From Athalassotoga sp049965695 (GTDB lineage: Bacteria; Thermotogota; Thermotogae; Mesoaciditogales; Mesoaciditogaceae): 64,000 bases of DNA. The stretch is from assembly GCF_049965695.1 (NCBI RefSeq), contig NZ_JBMFWB010000001.1, positions 1 to 64,000 on the forward strand, given 5' to 3'. Positions within the stretch are counted from its first letter, which is position 1, and the number at the start of each line of letters is the position of its first letter. Below are positions 1 through 7,202 of the stretch, piece by piece. Position numbers and translations under genes: made by a program. The notes beneath the pieces were generated by a model. The model saw only the letters and a list, made by a program, of their open reading frames with translations, made no database searches and had not been told where the DNA came from.

Positions 1-139
1 CATCTGCTATTGGCTATTAACCATGTGCCGCTTTTTAGTCTCTAATGTCTGATCCCCTAATCTCTGCTCTTACCATCTGCCATGCGCTGCTTTTTTCTGC
101 TTACTGCTTACTCGTTACTCTTCACGATTTTCCCCTACG
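1..139. repeat. degenerate short-direct-repeat tract
   Basis: No gene is seen here. The stretch contains strings such as TGCTTACTCGTTACTC that match, in the opposite orientation, the GAGTAAGCAG and AGTAACGAG words of the dispersed tracts near 2.0, 29.3, 32.2 and 46.3 kb. It is more degraded than those copies. It lies just downstream of the barrel-like gene on the minus strand and starts where that gene's frameshifted reading would end (140-142). Confidence 0.5.
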
Positions 140-228
140 TTATTCGCTTATTCCTATCTGTACCGTGTACATTCTTTGATAATTGTATCCGGCGTAATTT
201 CCGTAATTAAGTACGTAAGTGTATAAAG

Positions 229-870
229 TCAAGCAAAAATTGATGTTGCGTTAAATAAAGATTCGTTATTGATGTTGTATATCTGAGGAAGTACATAACC
301 GTACCTGTATGTTCCGCCGGCATTCAATTTCAAATCTCCGATGTTGAATGAAAGTGCTGCCGTTCCGAAAGCATATCCTCCCGCCGATGCATTCAGACTA
401 AGTGACAGTGGTGCCAAGACCGATTGTCCCCATGCTTGACCAAAAGCACCACCTGCTATCGCGAAGTTTCCAAAGCCATATCCTATCAGTGCATCTGATC
501 CGATTAGCAAAGAATTGCCGTTTTGAAGGTAATTTGAATAATTCTGGATTAAATACTCCACAAGAGACGCAGAATTTGTCGATTGCATCAAAGATTGAAT
601 CTGTCCCCAGTTAGATATCGTCTTTAAAATCGCATTTGAAAATCCTTCACTCATTCCGACATTTACATCCGGAAGTGCAAAGAAGAAACCTTTGATGTTT
701 GCAATTCCTGCGGGATTGTAAAAGATGGCATTTTGATTGTTTGCAATTCCCGTAAAGGTTTCTCCCATCTCAAACGTTTGAGTTGATCTGTAAAAACTTA
801 CATCGAATGCAAAGATTGAAACTGAGAAAAGCACAATAAGAATTGCCATCACAATCTTTTTCATATCCAT
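229..870 (-). CDS. outer-membrane beta-barrel-like protein, probably frameshifted at its 3' end
   Basis: The protein begins with a signal peptide (MKKIVMAILIVLFSVSIFAF) followed by a segment holding an NQNAIFYNPAGIANI motif, which is typical of OmpP1/FadL- or UPF0164-type outer-membrane proteins. The rest is rich in alternating Gly/aromatic strands. The frame stops at a TGA (229-231), but one extra base in the A-run at 236-240 would continue it into a plausible final barrel strand ending YTVQIGISE with a TAA at 140-142. Even then it is short (about 245 aa) for this type of barrel. It lies directly downstream of the lipoprotein gene, whose stop nearly abuts the start, so the two are probably co-transcribed. 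The function is unknown; a role in the outer sheath (toga) or in lipid handling is only an inference. Confidence 0.6.
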   Translation of the reverse strand: MDMKKIVMAILIVLFSVSIFAFDVSFYRSTQTFEMGETFTGIANNQNAIFYNPAGIANIKGFFFALPDVNVGMSEGFSNAILKTISNWGQIQSLMQSTNSASLVEYLIQNYSNYLQNGNSLLIGSDALIGYGFGNFAIAGGAFGQAWGQSVLAPLSLSLNASAGGYAFGTAALSFNIGDLKLNAGGTYRYGYVLPQIYNINNESLFNATSIFA

Positions 871-873
871 CAC

Positions 874-1851
874 TCACAAACTTATGTGATTTTGAATATC
901 TCCAAGATATTGTATCTGAGATATCGTCTGAGCATTTATAACGTACATGGCCATTTCAAGTTCAGTAATATAATTGCTTAATATATTACCAGATGGGAGT
1001 CCTGCATAAAGATTAGAAAGTGCTGTCGATAGGTCTGCGATGACTTCATTTGATTTTTGAATGTTGTTGTAAGTTTGAAGTTGAACGTTGTACATGATGC
1101 CGTTGTAATCTTCGGATGTCAATTGACTTTTGAATGTATTTGTCTGGTAATTCCACAAGTAAGTAAAGATCTGATCTTGCGGATCGAGCATTCCATTTCC
1201 GTTTGAATCGAAAAGAATTATTGGAATTTGCAAAGCGGCATATATTCCTTTGGATACAAGCCATGTTGAATTGGACGGATCAAGGCGGTTTAAAGTACTC
1301 GACAAGGCTTCAAGAAGTTGTATAAGTTGAAGATTGTGAGAAGACGACACAAGTAATTTTATCGCCGAAAATACAAGTGCATAATCAGCAGTCGATACCG
1401 AAGAAACAGAAACGTTCTGACTTTGCTGGTACAGCGAAATAAAACTGTTAGCAAGATTCACAGCGTTCAATCCCGTCATTCCGCTTATCGAATTAAACAT
1501 TGCCTCTGCCGCATTTTTGAGCGCAACACTCGTCGATGTTGTTGTGTTCAAAAAATATGTTACGCTTGCAAGCGTAGTTCTTGCGGAAGTAGATGTATCG
1601 GACAGTGCCACAGCGTTGTAAAGGTTTGTCGATGGAATGGTGTTATTGCCGTTGCTTGTCGCACTTAAAACCTGCGCGGAATAGGAGAGTGCATCTTTAA
1701 AATTTCCGTTATTCGATTCATCGACCGCAAGTTGAGAAAGTGCCTCTGCATTTGTTGGCGTGTTTAATCCTTTAAATACATTCATTGCACAAGAACTCAA
1801 AATCAAAGATACCAACACAATGACACCCAGTAAAAAAATATACTTTTTCAT
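874..1851 (-). CDS. lipoprotein of unknown function
   Basis: This is a 325-residue exported lipoprotein. The N-terminus MKKYIFLLGV... ends in a lipobox (LSSC, lipidated Cys at residue 21). The ATG at 1851 is chosen over upstream in-frame codons because it is preceded by AAGGTGG at good spacing. The mature part is Ser/Thr/Asn-rich and helical, and reads like TPR-type helical repeats (for example around LAVDESNNGNFKDALSYSAQVL). A short DSNGNGMLDPQD segment near residue 240 resembles a Ca-binding EF-hand or dockerin-like loop. It is first in a two-gene unit with the barrel-like protein. No specific family is recognised. Confidence 0.75.
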   Translation of the reverse strand: MKKYIFLLGVIVLVSLILSSCAMNVFKGLNTPTNAEALSQLAVDESNNGNFKDALSYSAQVLSATSNGNNTIPSTNLYNAVALSDTSTSARTTLASVTYFLNTTTSTSVALKNAAEAMFNSISGMTGLNAVNLANSFISLYQQSQNVSVSSVSTADYALVFSAIKLLVSSSHNLQLIQLLEALSSTLNRLDPSNSTWLVSKGIYAALQIPIILFDSNGNGMLDPQDQIFTYLWNYQTNTFKSQLTSEDYNGIMYNVQLQTYNNIQKSNEVIADLSTALSNLYAGLPSGNILSNYITELEMAMYVINAQTISQIQYLGDIQNHISL

Positions 1852-1879
1852 ACAACCACCTTGCCTTTCATCCTTAATT

Positions 1880-2159
1880 ATACCAAACAAAATTCAAATT
1901 CCTAATCATCGCTCCGGCAGGTACCCTTAATGGTGGGTAGCGTGTGGCTCGTAGCATGTGGAAAAGAAAGAGATTAGGGATTAGACATTAGAGATGGTTC
2001 GTAACGCGTGACGCGTAATCAGTAACGAGTAAGCAGCCAAAGGCAAAAGGCGATTCCAGTTCTTCGACTGGGACGGCGGCGGAGAGCATGATGCCTCAAG
2101 GTGGCCTCCGCAGCAACGCGAGGACCAGACACCGAAGGGCGAATGCGAGAGCCGACATG
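1880..2159. repeat. mosaic of foldback-element fragments and short direct repeats
   Basis: Positions 1880-1920 match one end of the 150-bp foldback element (ATACCAA then CAAATTCC, ATCATCGCTCCGGCAG). Positions 1930-2050 hold TAGCGTGT/TAACGCGTGACGCGTAATCAGTAACGAGTAAG-type direct repeats followed by a CAGCCAAAGGCAAAAGGCGATTCC block. Positions 2070-2150 carry the GC-rich core (GGCCTCCGCAGCAACGCGAG, then GACCAGACA). The mosaic ends exactly where the promoter of the aromatic leader begins. Confidence 0.75.
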
Positions 2160-2187
2160 TTGACTTGAATGATTTTTGTGGTAAAAT
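2160..2187 (+). promoter_or_regulatory. sigma-A promoter of the aromatic operon leader
   Basis: TTGACT (2160-2165) and TAAAAT (2182-2187) are separated by 16 nt. Transcription would start near 2194, a few bases before the leader-peptide ribosome-binding site. The -35 box sits at the boundary with the upstream repeat mosaic. Confidence 0.7.
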
Positions 2188-2207
2188 ATCTTTAAATGTG
2201 GTGATGA

Positions 2208-2279
2208 ATGATGAGAAGATTCTTTTCTGAAAATTACTATTATTACGGCCGCGCCCGATTTGTCGTGTGCGATCCGTGA
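2208..2279 (+). CDS. Phe/Tyr-rich leader peptide of the aromatic operon attenuator
   Basis: This is a 23-codon ORF starting ATG ATG AGA AGA, preceded by GTGGTGAT as ribosome-binding site. It encodes two consecutive Phe codons (2220-2225) and four consecutive Tyr codons (2235-2246), then a further Phe (2259), and stops at TGA 2277-2279. This density of aromatic codons just before an antiterminator/terminator pair and a DAHP synthase gene is the hallmark of ribosome-mediated attenuation. The peptide itself probably has no function beyond sensing charged tRNA-Phe and tRNA-Tyr. The first Met codon could also be 2211. Confidence 0.8.
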   Translation: MMRRFFSENYYYYGRARFVVCDP

Positions 2280-2330
2280 TTTTTGGTGCATATAACAAAT
2301 CGGGGACTCAAAAAAGAGTCCCCGATTTTT
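2254..2330 (+). promoter_or_regulatory. attenuator: antiterminator and intrinsic terminator
   Basis: CCCGATTTGT (2254-2263) is exactly complementary to ACAAATCGGG (2295-2304), forming an antiterminator. The same right arm is part of a terminator stem, ATCGGGGACTC (2299-2309) with GAGTCCCCGAT (2316-2326), followed by a T-run to 2330. The two structures exclude each other. A ribosome reaching the leader stop at 2277 would cover the 2254-2263 strand and favour termination. A ribosome stalled at the upstream Phe/Tyr codons would leave it at least partly free and favour read-through into aroF. Confidence 0.8.
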
Positions 2331-2352
2331 CATAAAAAAGGAGGCGAGTTCC

Positions 2353-3360
2353 ATGATAGTCGTTATGAAGCAAAGATCATCCGAGGATGATTTGAAAAGG
2401 GTTGTCGATCTGGCGAAGAGTTTCGATTTTGAGACGAACATATCAAAGGGAGCGGAAAAAACGATCGTTGGAATAATAGGTGACAATGTCTACGAAAGAA
2501 GAGAAGCCTTCGAGGCTTTAAACTGCGTTGAAGAGGTTATACCAGTTCTAAAACCCTTTAAACTTGTTTCAAAAGAATTTCATCCGGAGAAAACGGTGAT
2601 CGAAATTGGAACGGAAAAGATAGGAGAAAAATTTCAGTTCATCGCCGGCCCTTGTTCCGTTGAATCCAAAGATCAAATGGAAAGAGAAGCAGAATTTCTG
2701 TCTAATCTCGGGATCAAATTTTTAAGAGGCGGGGCTTTTAAACCAAGAACTTCTCCTTACGCTTTTCAAGGTCTCGGTATCGATGGCCTTAAAATACTAA
2801 AAGAGGTGGGAGAAAAATACGACATGCGTATCGTCAGCGAAATGATGGCTCCTGAAGATATTTCCATTTTCGAAGAATACGTCGATGTCATACAGGTTGG
2901 AACACGGAACATGCAAAATTACAGATTGCTTGAACAACTTGGTCACTCCACAAAACCCGTGATGTTAAAAAGAGGCTTTATGTCAACAGTTGAAGAATGG
3001 CTTTTGGCTGGAGAATATCTTTATTATCACGGTAACTCGCAGATAATACTTTGTGAAAGGGGAATAAGAACTTTTGAGAAGTACACAAGAAATACGCTTG
3101 ACATATCGGCCGTGCCGCTTGTAAAGATTCTTTCACATCTTCCCATCATCGTAGATTTGAGTCATGCGACCGGCAGACGTGATCTTATTCCACCACTTGC
3201 AAAGGCAGTTGTGGCAGTCGGGGCTGATGGCGTTATGATCGAAGTGCATGAAAATCCGGAAAAAGCTTTATCGGATGGACAGCAAAGCCTTAACTTTGAA
3301 GAATTCGCATCGACTTACGACACATCGATGGACCTCGTAAAGATGATGGAGGAAATATGA
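2353..3360 (+). CDS. aroF: 3-deoxy-D-arabino-heptulosonate 7-phosphate (DAHP) synthase
   Basis: This enzyme condenses phosphoenolpyruvate and erythrose 4-phosphate in the first step of the shikimate pathway. At 335 aa it has the length and layout of the Thermotoga-type class I enzyme: a ferredoxin-like regulatory domain (about residues 1-70, MIVVMKQRSSEDDLKRVVDL) ahead of the TIM barrel. Barrel motifs include FIAGPCSVES, LRGGAFKPRTSPYAFQG, VGTRNMQN, LKRGF, LCERGIRTFE and DLSHATGRRD. In the Thermotoga family this N-terminal domain mediates feedback inhibition by Tyr and Phe, which fits the Phe/Tyr attenuator upstream. The start has a strong AAGGAGG site. Its stop overlaps the aroA start by 4 nt. 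Confidence 0.96.
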   Translation: MIVVMKQRSSEDDLKRVVDLAKSFDFETNISKGAEKTIVGIIGDNVYERREAFEALNCVEEVIPVLKPFKLVSKEFHPEKTVIEIGTEKIGEKFQFIAGPCSVESKDQMEREAEFLSNLGIKFLRGGAFKPRTSPYAFQGLGIDGLKILKEVGEKYDMRIVSEMMAPEDISIFEEYVDVIQVGTRNMQNYRLLEQLGHSTKPVMLKRGFMSTVEEWLLAGEYLYYHGNSQIILCERGIRTFEKYTRNTLDISAVPLVKILSHLPIIVDLSHATGRRDLIPPLAKAVVAVGADGVMIEVHENPEKALSDGQQSLNFEEFASTYDTSMDLVKMMEEI

Positions 3361-4613
3361 AAATAGAAAATGCCAAAATTGTAAGAGGAGAGATAACGGT
3401 GCCTCCAGACAAATCCATAACGCACAGGATGATCTTTTTTGCCTCGCTCTCTGCTGGGAAATGCGAGATTGAAAACCCTCTCCTCGCTGACGATACGATG
3501 AAAACAATCGATCTCGTTAAAAGCACGGGGGTAAATGTATCTGTTGAAGGAAATCGGCTGAATGTCGAGATGAAAAACGTACGGGAACCCGCTTCTCCTA
3601 TATTTTGCGGAAATTCAGGTACAACGACGAGAATAGGCCTTGGTTTCCTTTCAAGGCTGCCAATTTTTTCCGTGCTTTATGGGGATGAATCTCTTTCAAA
3701 AAGGCCAATGGATAGAGTGACAGAACCTCTTTCAAAACTCGGAGCGATTTTCGATGGGCGAAATTATGCTTCAAACCTTCCAATCTCGGTAAGAGGTGGG
3801 AAGATAGGCCATGCCGATTACATATCCAAGGTTTCAAGCGCACAGGTAAAGACGGCTTTTATAGTTGCTGCCCTTAACGGTGATGGTATTTCAACGTACA
3901 GAGAACCCTTTGAAAGTCGCGATCACACAGAAAATTTTTTGAAATCTCTCAATGCGATAGAAAAAACAGGAAACACGATAAAGATAAAACCATCGAAGAT
4001 ACCGCCTTTCAAATCAACTGTCGTCGGAGATTTTTCGTCTGCCGCTTTCTTCGTAACGCTTGGCGTTTGTCATCCAAACGCACGCGTAAAAATAAAAGGA
4101 GTCGGGCTCAACAAAACAAGAACGGGCTTCTTGAGCGTTTTGAAAAAAATGGGCGCACAGATCGATGTTTCAAACGTCACCCAGGATTTCGAACCTTACG
4201 GAGATCTTACGGTTGAAAGTTCTGTCCTTGAAGGCATCGAAATATCTCCCGAAGAAATTCCTCTGCTTATTGACGAAATTCCTCTCATCGGACTTGCCGG
4301 CGCTTTTGCGAAGGGAAAAACGATTGTCAGAGGTGCCGCCGAACTTAGAACAAAAGAATCTGACAGGATAAATGCAGTAGTTTCAATGCTCTCGAGTATG
4401 GGAGTCAACATCGAGGAATACCCTGACGGTTTCAAGATTGAAGGGGGCCAAAAACTGAGATCCTGCACCATCGATCCATCAGGAGATCATAGAATCGCCA
4501 TGATGGCAGCAATAGCCGGTGTATGCGCCAACGGCGTTGAGATAAAAAATCCGGAGATTGTTTCCATAAGTTATCCATCTTTTTTTGAAGATTTGAAAAG
4601 GGTGATTTCATGA
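3357..4613 (+). CDS. aroA: 3-phosphoshikimate 1-carboxyvinyltransferase (EPSP synthase)
   Basis: The enzyme transfers the enolpyruvyl group of PEP to shikimate 3-phosphate. The 418-residue protein shows the expected PPDKSITHR motif near the N-terminus, GNSGTTTR (about residues 82-89), LSKRPMDRV and the C-terminal KESDRI and DHRIAMM motifs. The ATG overlaps the aroF stop and the gene overlaps aroC by 4 nt, so the operon is translationally coupled. Confidence 0.96.
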   Translation: MKIENAKIVRGEITVPPDKSITHRMIFFASLSAGKCEIENPLLADDTMKTIDLVKSTGVNVSVEGNRLNVEMKNVREPASPIFCGNSGTTTRIGLGFLSRLPIFSVLYGDESLSKRPMDRVTEPLSKLGAIFDGRNYASNLPISVRGGKIGHADYISKVSSAQVKTAFIVAALNGDGISTYREPFESRDHTENFLKSLNAIEKTGNTIKIKPSKIPPFKSTVVGDFSSAAFFVTLGVCHPNARVKIKGVGLNKTRTGFLSVLKKMGAQIDVSNVTQDFEPYGDLTVESSVLEGIEISPEEIPLLIDEIPLIGLAGAFAKGKTIVRGAAELRTKESDRINAVVSMLSSMGVNIEEYPDGFKIEGGQKLRSCTIDPSGDHRIAMMAAIAGVCANGVEIKNPEIVSISYPSFFEDLKRVIS

Positions 4614-5707
4614 AAATCATCACATCCGGCGAATCTCATGGTCAGAATTTTTACGGTATAGTTGAAGGTTTCCCCTCTCACTTTAAACCCGATCTTGAAA
4701 GAATTAACAAAAGGTTAAAAACAAGGCAGTCAGTTTACGGACGTGGCGATAGAATGAAGATAGAAGATGACAAAGTCAACATAACGACAGGGCTATGGAA
4801 CGGTGAAACAACCGGTGCACCGCTGACTTTTGTGATAGCAAATAAGTCTACAACTCCTCCGAACGAAAAAACGACTGTACCAAGACCGGGTCATGCCGAT
4901 TTGGGCGGAATTCTAAAATTCGATCTTGACGATGTCAGAACAGTTACGGAAAGATCGAGTGCCAGAAGAACTGTTATGGATGTTGCAATCGGTGAATTTT
5001 CAAGAGAAGTGCTTGAAGATCTTGGAATAAGCATTTACGGTTTCACAAAAGCCATCGGGCCTGTTGAAATCAATTCAATGGCACACGAAGAACCGGAAGT
5101 CAACGATCATCCTTTGCTCTGTCCCGATTCAAATGCCGAATCAAAAATGATGGAAGAAATAAAAAAAGGATACGATCAAGGCTACACTCTCGGCGGTAAG
5201 GTAACTCTCGTCGCCAACGGACTGCCTGCAGGAATCGGAACTTTCACGGAGCGCGGAAAGAGATTGACATCTATAATAGCCAGTGGCCTTTTCGATATAC
5301 CTTCGATTCGAGGCGTGCTATTCGGAGGCGCTGAAGAAATTTGGAAGATGAAAGGATACGATACGGTCGATCAAATTCACAGCGGTTTTGTCAGAGAAAC
5401 AAACCATGCGGGGGGTATAGAGGGAGGAATGACAAATGGTGAACAGATGATCGTTAATCTTATTGCAAAGCCTATTTCCACGCAAAAGCGAGGCGTCAAA
5501 AGCGTTGATGTTTTTACAGGAATTGAAGTTGAAACGAATTACGTTAGATCCGACACCTGCGTCGTGGCAGCCATAGTTGTAGTTGCCACTGCTATGCTTT
5601 CAACGATCATACTTTCCGAATTGAACGAAGAATTCGGTGGTTTCACATTTCAAGAGTTCAAAGATAGATTAGACGTTTACAGGAGGCGTGTTAAACTTGG
5701 AAGATAA
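4610..5707 (+). CDS. aroC: chorismate synthase
   Basis: This FMN-dependent enzyme converts EPSP to chorismate. The 365-residue protein begins MKIITSGESHG, the canonical start of the family, and carries RGDRMKIE, RPGHADLGG, RSSARRTVMD and AGGIEGGMTNGE. It lies third in the aromatic operon. Its 3' end overlaps the start region of aroKB, and the AGGAGG site of aroKB lies inside the aroC coding sequence. Confidence 0.96.
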   Translation: MKIITSGESHGQNFYGIVEGFPSHFKPDLERINKRLKTRQSVYGRGDRMKIEDDKVNITTGLWNGETTGAPLTFVIANKSTTPPNEKTTVPRPGHADLGGILKFDLDDVRTVTERSSARRTVMDVAIGEFSREVLEDLGISIYGFTKAIGPVEINSMAHEEPEVNDHPLLCPDSNAESKMMEEIKKGYDQGYTLGGKVTLVANGLPAGIGTFTERGKRLTSIIASGLFDIPSIRGVLFGGAEEIWKMKGYDTVDQIHSGFVRETNHAGGIEGGMTNGEQMIVNLIAKPISTQKRGVKSVDVFTGIEVETNYVRSDTCVVAAIVVVATAMLSTIILSELNEEFGGFTFQEFKDRLDVYRRRVKLGR

Positions 5708-7133
5708 AATAGCGCTTATCGGTATGATGGGATGCGGAAAAAGTGTGGTTGGAAAGAAAATCGCTCAAATTTTAGGTTTTGAATACGTTGATCTGGATGA
5801 AAAATTTGAAAAAAGTTACGGATCAATCGAAAGATATTTTGAAAAATACGGTGAAGACAAATTCAGAACTTTGGAAAGCGACCTGCTTGAAAGATATTCA
5901 AAGACAGATCGAATCGTACTTTCCACAGGAGGCGGTATAATCGAAAGACCAAAAAACAGAGAAATACTCAAAACGATGCACACTTTCTATTTAGAAGCCG
6001 ATCCGGAAGCGCTCTGGAATAGGGTTAAAAATTCCTCAAGGCCACTCGTAAAAATCGGTAAAAATGCCTTTCTTTCAAGATTCGAAAAAAGAAAACCACT
6101 TTACGAAATCTACGAAACGATCCATACCGGATCTCTTGAAATAGATCATGTAACTGCCATAATAGTCAGGAAATTCACGAAAAGCCGGCAAATCGATGAA
6201 TTAGACTCTTACCAGAAAGTCATGATCTTTCATAACGTGGAAATTGAAAGATCCGACCTTTGCCTTGTATCTAAAACGGTAAAGAAAATATGGAACACAG
6301 AGGGAACCGAAGTTGATGATGGAGAAGAGTTTAAAAGTATAGCATCGGCACAAAAAATGTGGGAACTTTTTCTTGAGAAAGGTTTGTCAAGAAGTTCCAA
6401 AATTACCGCAATTGGCGGCGGAACTGTCACGGACGCAATCGGGTTTGTTGCCACCACTTACATGAGAGGAATGAATTTTGAACTTTATCCCACCACTTTG
6501 TTGGGAATGGTTGATGCCGCGATAGGTGGAAAGTTTGCGATAAATTTCAATGGCGTTAAAAATCTTGTCGGAACGTTTGGAAAACCGGATGTGTTCATAG
6601 ACACGGTTTACGCTTTAAGTCTTGACGATGAAAGATTTAAAGAGGGAATAGTCGAATCTGCCAAAATCGGCGCTGTTTACGATGAAAAATTATTTCAATA
6701 CATGGAAGACAATCTGGGCAAGATAATTGCCAAAAATCTCGATGTGGTAGATGAAGTTATCAAAACAGCCGTCAAAGACAAACTGGACGTGATTTTAAAA
6801 GATCCGCATGATCAAAATCTCAGGCATATCCTCAATTTTGGCCATACGATAGGTCATGCGATAGAAAGCGCATCGAACAATTCAATATCTCACGGTCATG
6901 CCGTTGCAATTGGGATGATCGTTGAATCTGAAAAATTTTCACCTCAGGTACACGAAAGGATAAAAAATTTGATCACATCTTTGGGCTTTAACCCTGAAAA
7001 AGATGAGGATTTAACGAGATGGATTCTTTCGGACAAGAAAAAGGTAGGAAATGCGGTGGTGATTCCGGTGATCGAGAAAATAGGTAATTCTCATCTTGAA
7101 AAAATAGGGATCGAAATTTTATCAGATCATTGA
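5697..7133 (+). CDS. aroKB: bifunctional shikimate kinase / 3-dehydroquinate synthase
   Basis: Residues 1 to about 160 are a shikimate kinase with the P-loop GMMGCGKS, the VDLDEKFEK and FRTLESDLL segments and the STGGGIIE motif. The remainder, from about residue 170, is an NAD-dependent dehydroquinate synthase with IGGGTVTDAIGFVATTYMRG, YPTTLLGMVDAAIGGK, LNFGHTIGHAIE and a second His motif (SHGHAVAIGM). Such a fusion is known from Thermotoga. A GTG at 5688 is only 1 nt from AGGAGG, so the TTG at 5697 (10 nt after it) is the better start. The cluster thus covers steps 1, 2, 5, 6 and 7 of the shikimate pathway; aroD/Q and aroE are not here. Confidence 0.95.
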   Translation: MEDKIALIGMMGCGKSVVGKKIAQILGFEYVDLDEKFEKSYGSIERYFEKYGEDKFRTLESDLLERYSKTDRIVLSTGGGIIERPKNREILKTMHTFYLEADPEALWNRVKNSSRPLVKIGKNAFLSRFEKRKPLYEIYETIHTGSLEIDHVTAIIVRKFTKSRQIDELDSYQKVMIFHNVEIERSDLCLVSKTVKKIWNTEGTEVDDGEEFKSIASAQKMWELFLEKGLSRSSKITAIGGGTVTDAIGFVATTYMRGMNFELYPTTLLGMVDAAIGGKFAINFNGVKNLVGTFGKPDVFIDTVYALSLDDERFKEGIVESAKIGAVYDEKLFQYMEDNLGKIIAKNLDVVDEVIKTAVKDKLDVILKDPHDQNLRHILNFGHTIGHAIESASNNSISHGHAVAIGMIVESEKFSPQVHERIKNLITSLGFNPEKDEDLTRWILSDKKKVGNAVVIPVIEKIGNSHLEKIGIEILSDH

Positions 7134-7141
7134 TCTGAGAT

Positions 7142-7170
7142 TTGACTATTCTGCTTAAAAATGGTAGAAT
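7142..7170 (+). promoter_or_regulatory. sigma-A promoter
   Basis: TTGACT (7142-7147), a 17-nt spacer and TAGAAT (7165-7170). It lies 33 nt before the TTG start of the LRR lipoprotein gene and just after the aroKB stop, so the lipoprotein has its own transcription start. Confidence 0.8.
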
Positions 7171-7202
7171 AATTTGAATTCAACGACCGGGGAGGAATAA
7201 AA

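Noticed and set aside
2019..2486. Minus-strand frame across the aromatic leader and aroF start
   Set aside because: It overlaps the repeat core, the attenuator and the start of a certain aroF gene on the opposite strand and has no supporting features.
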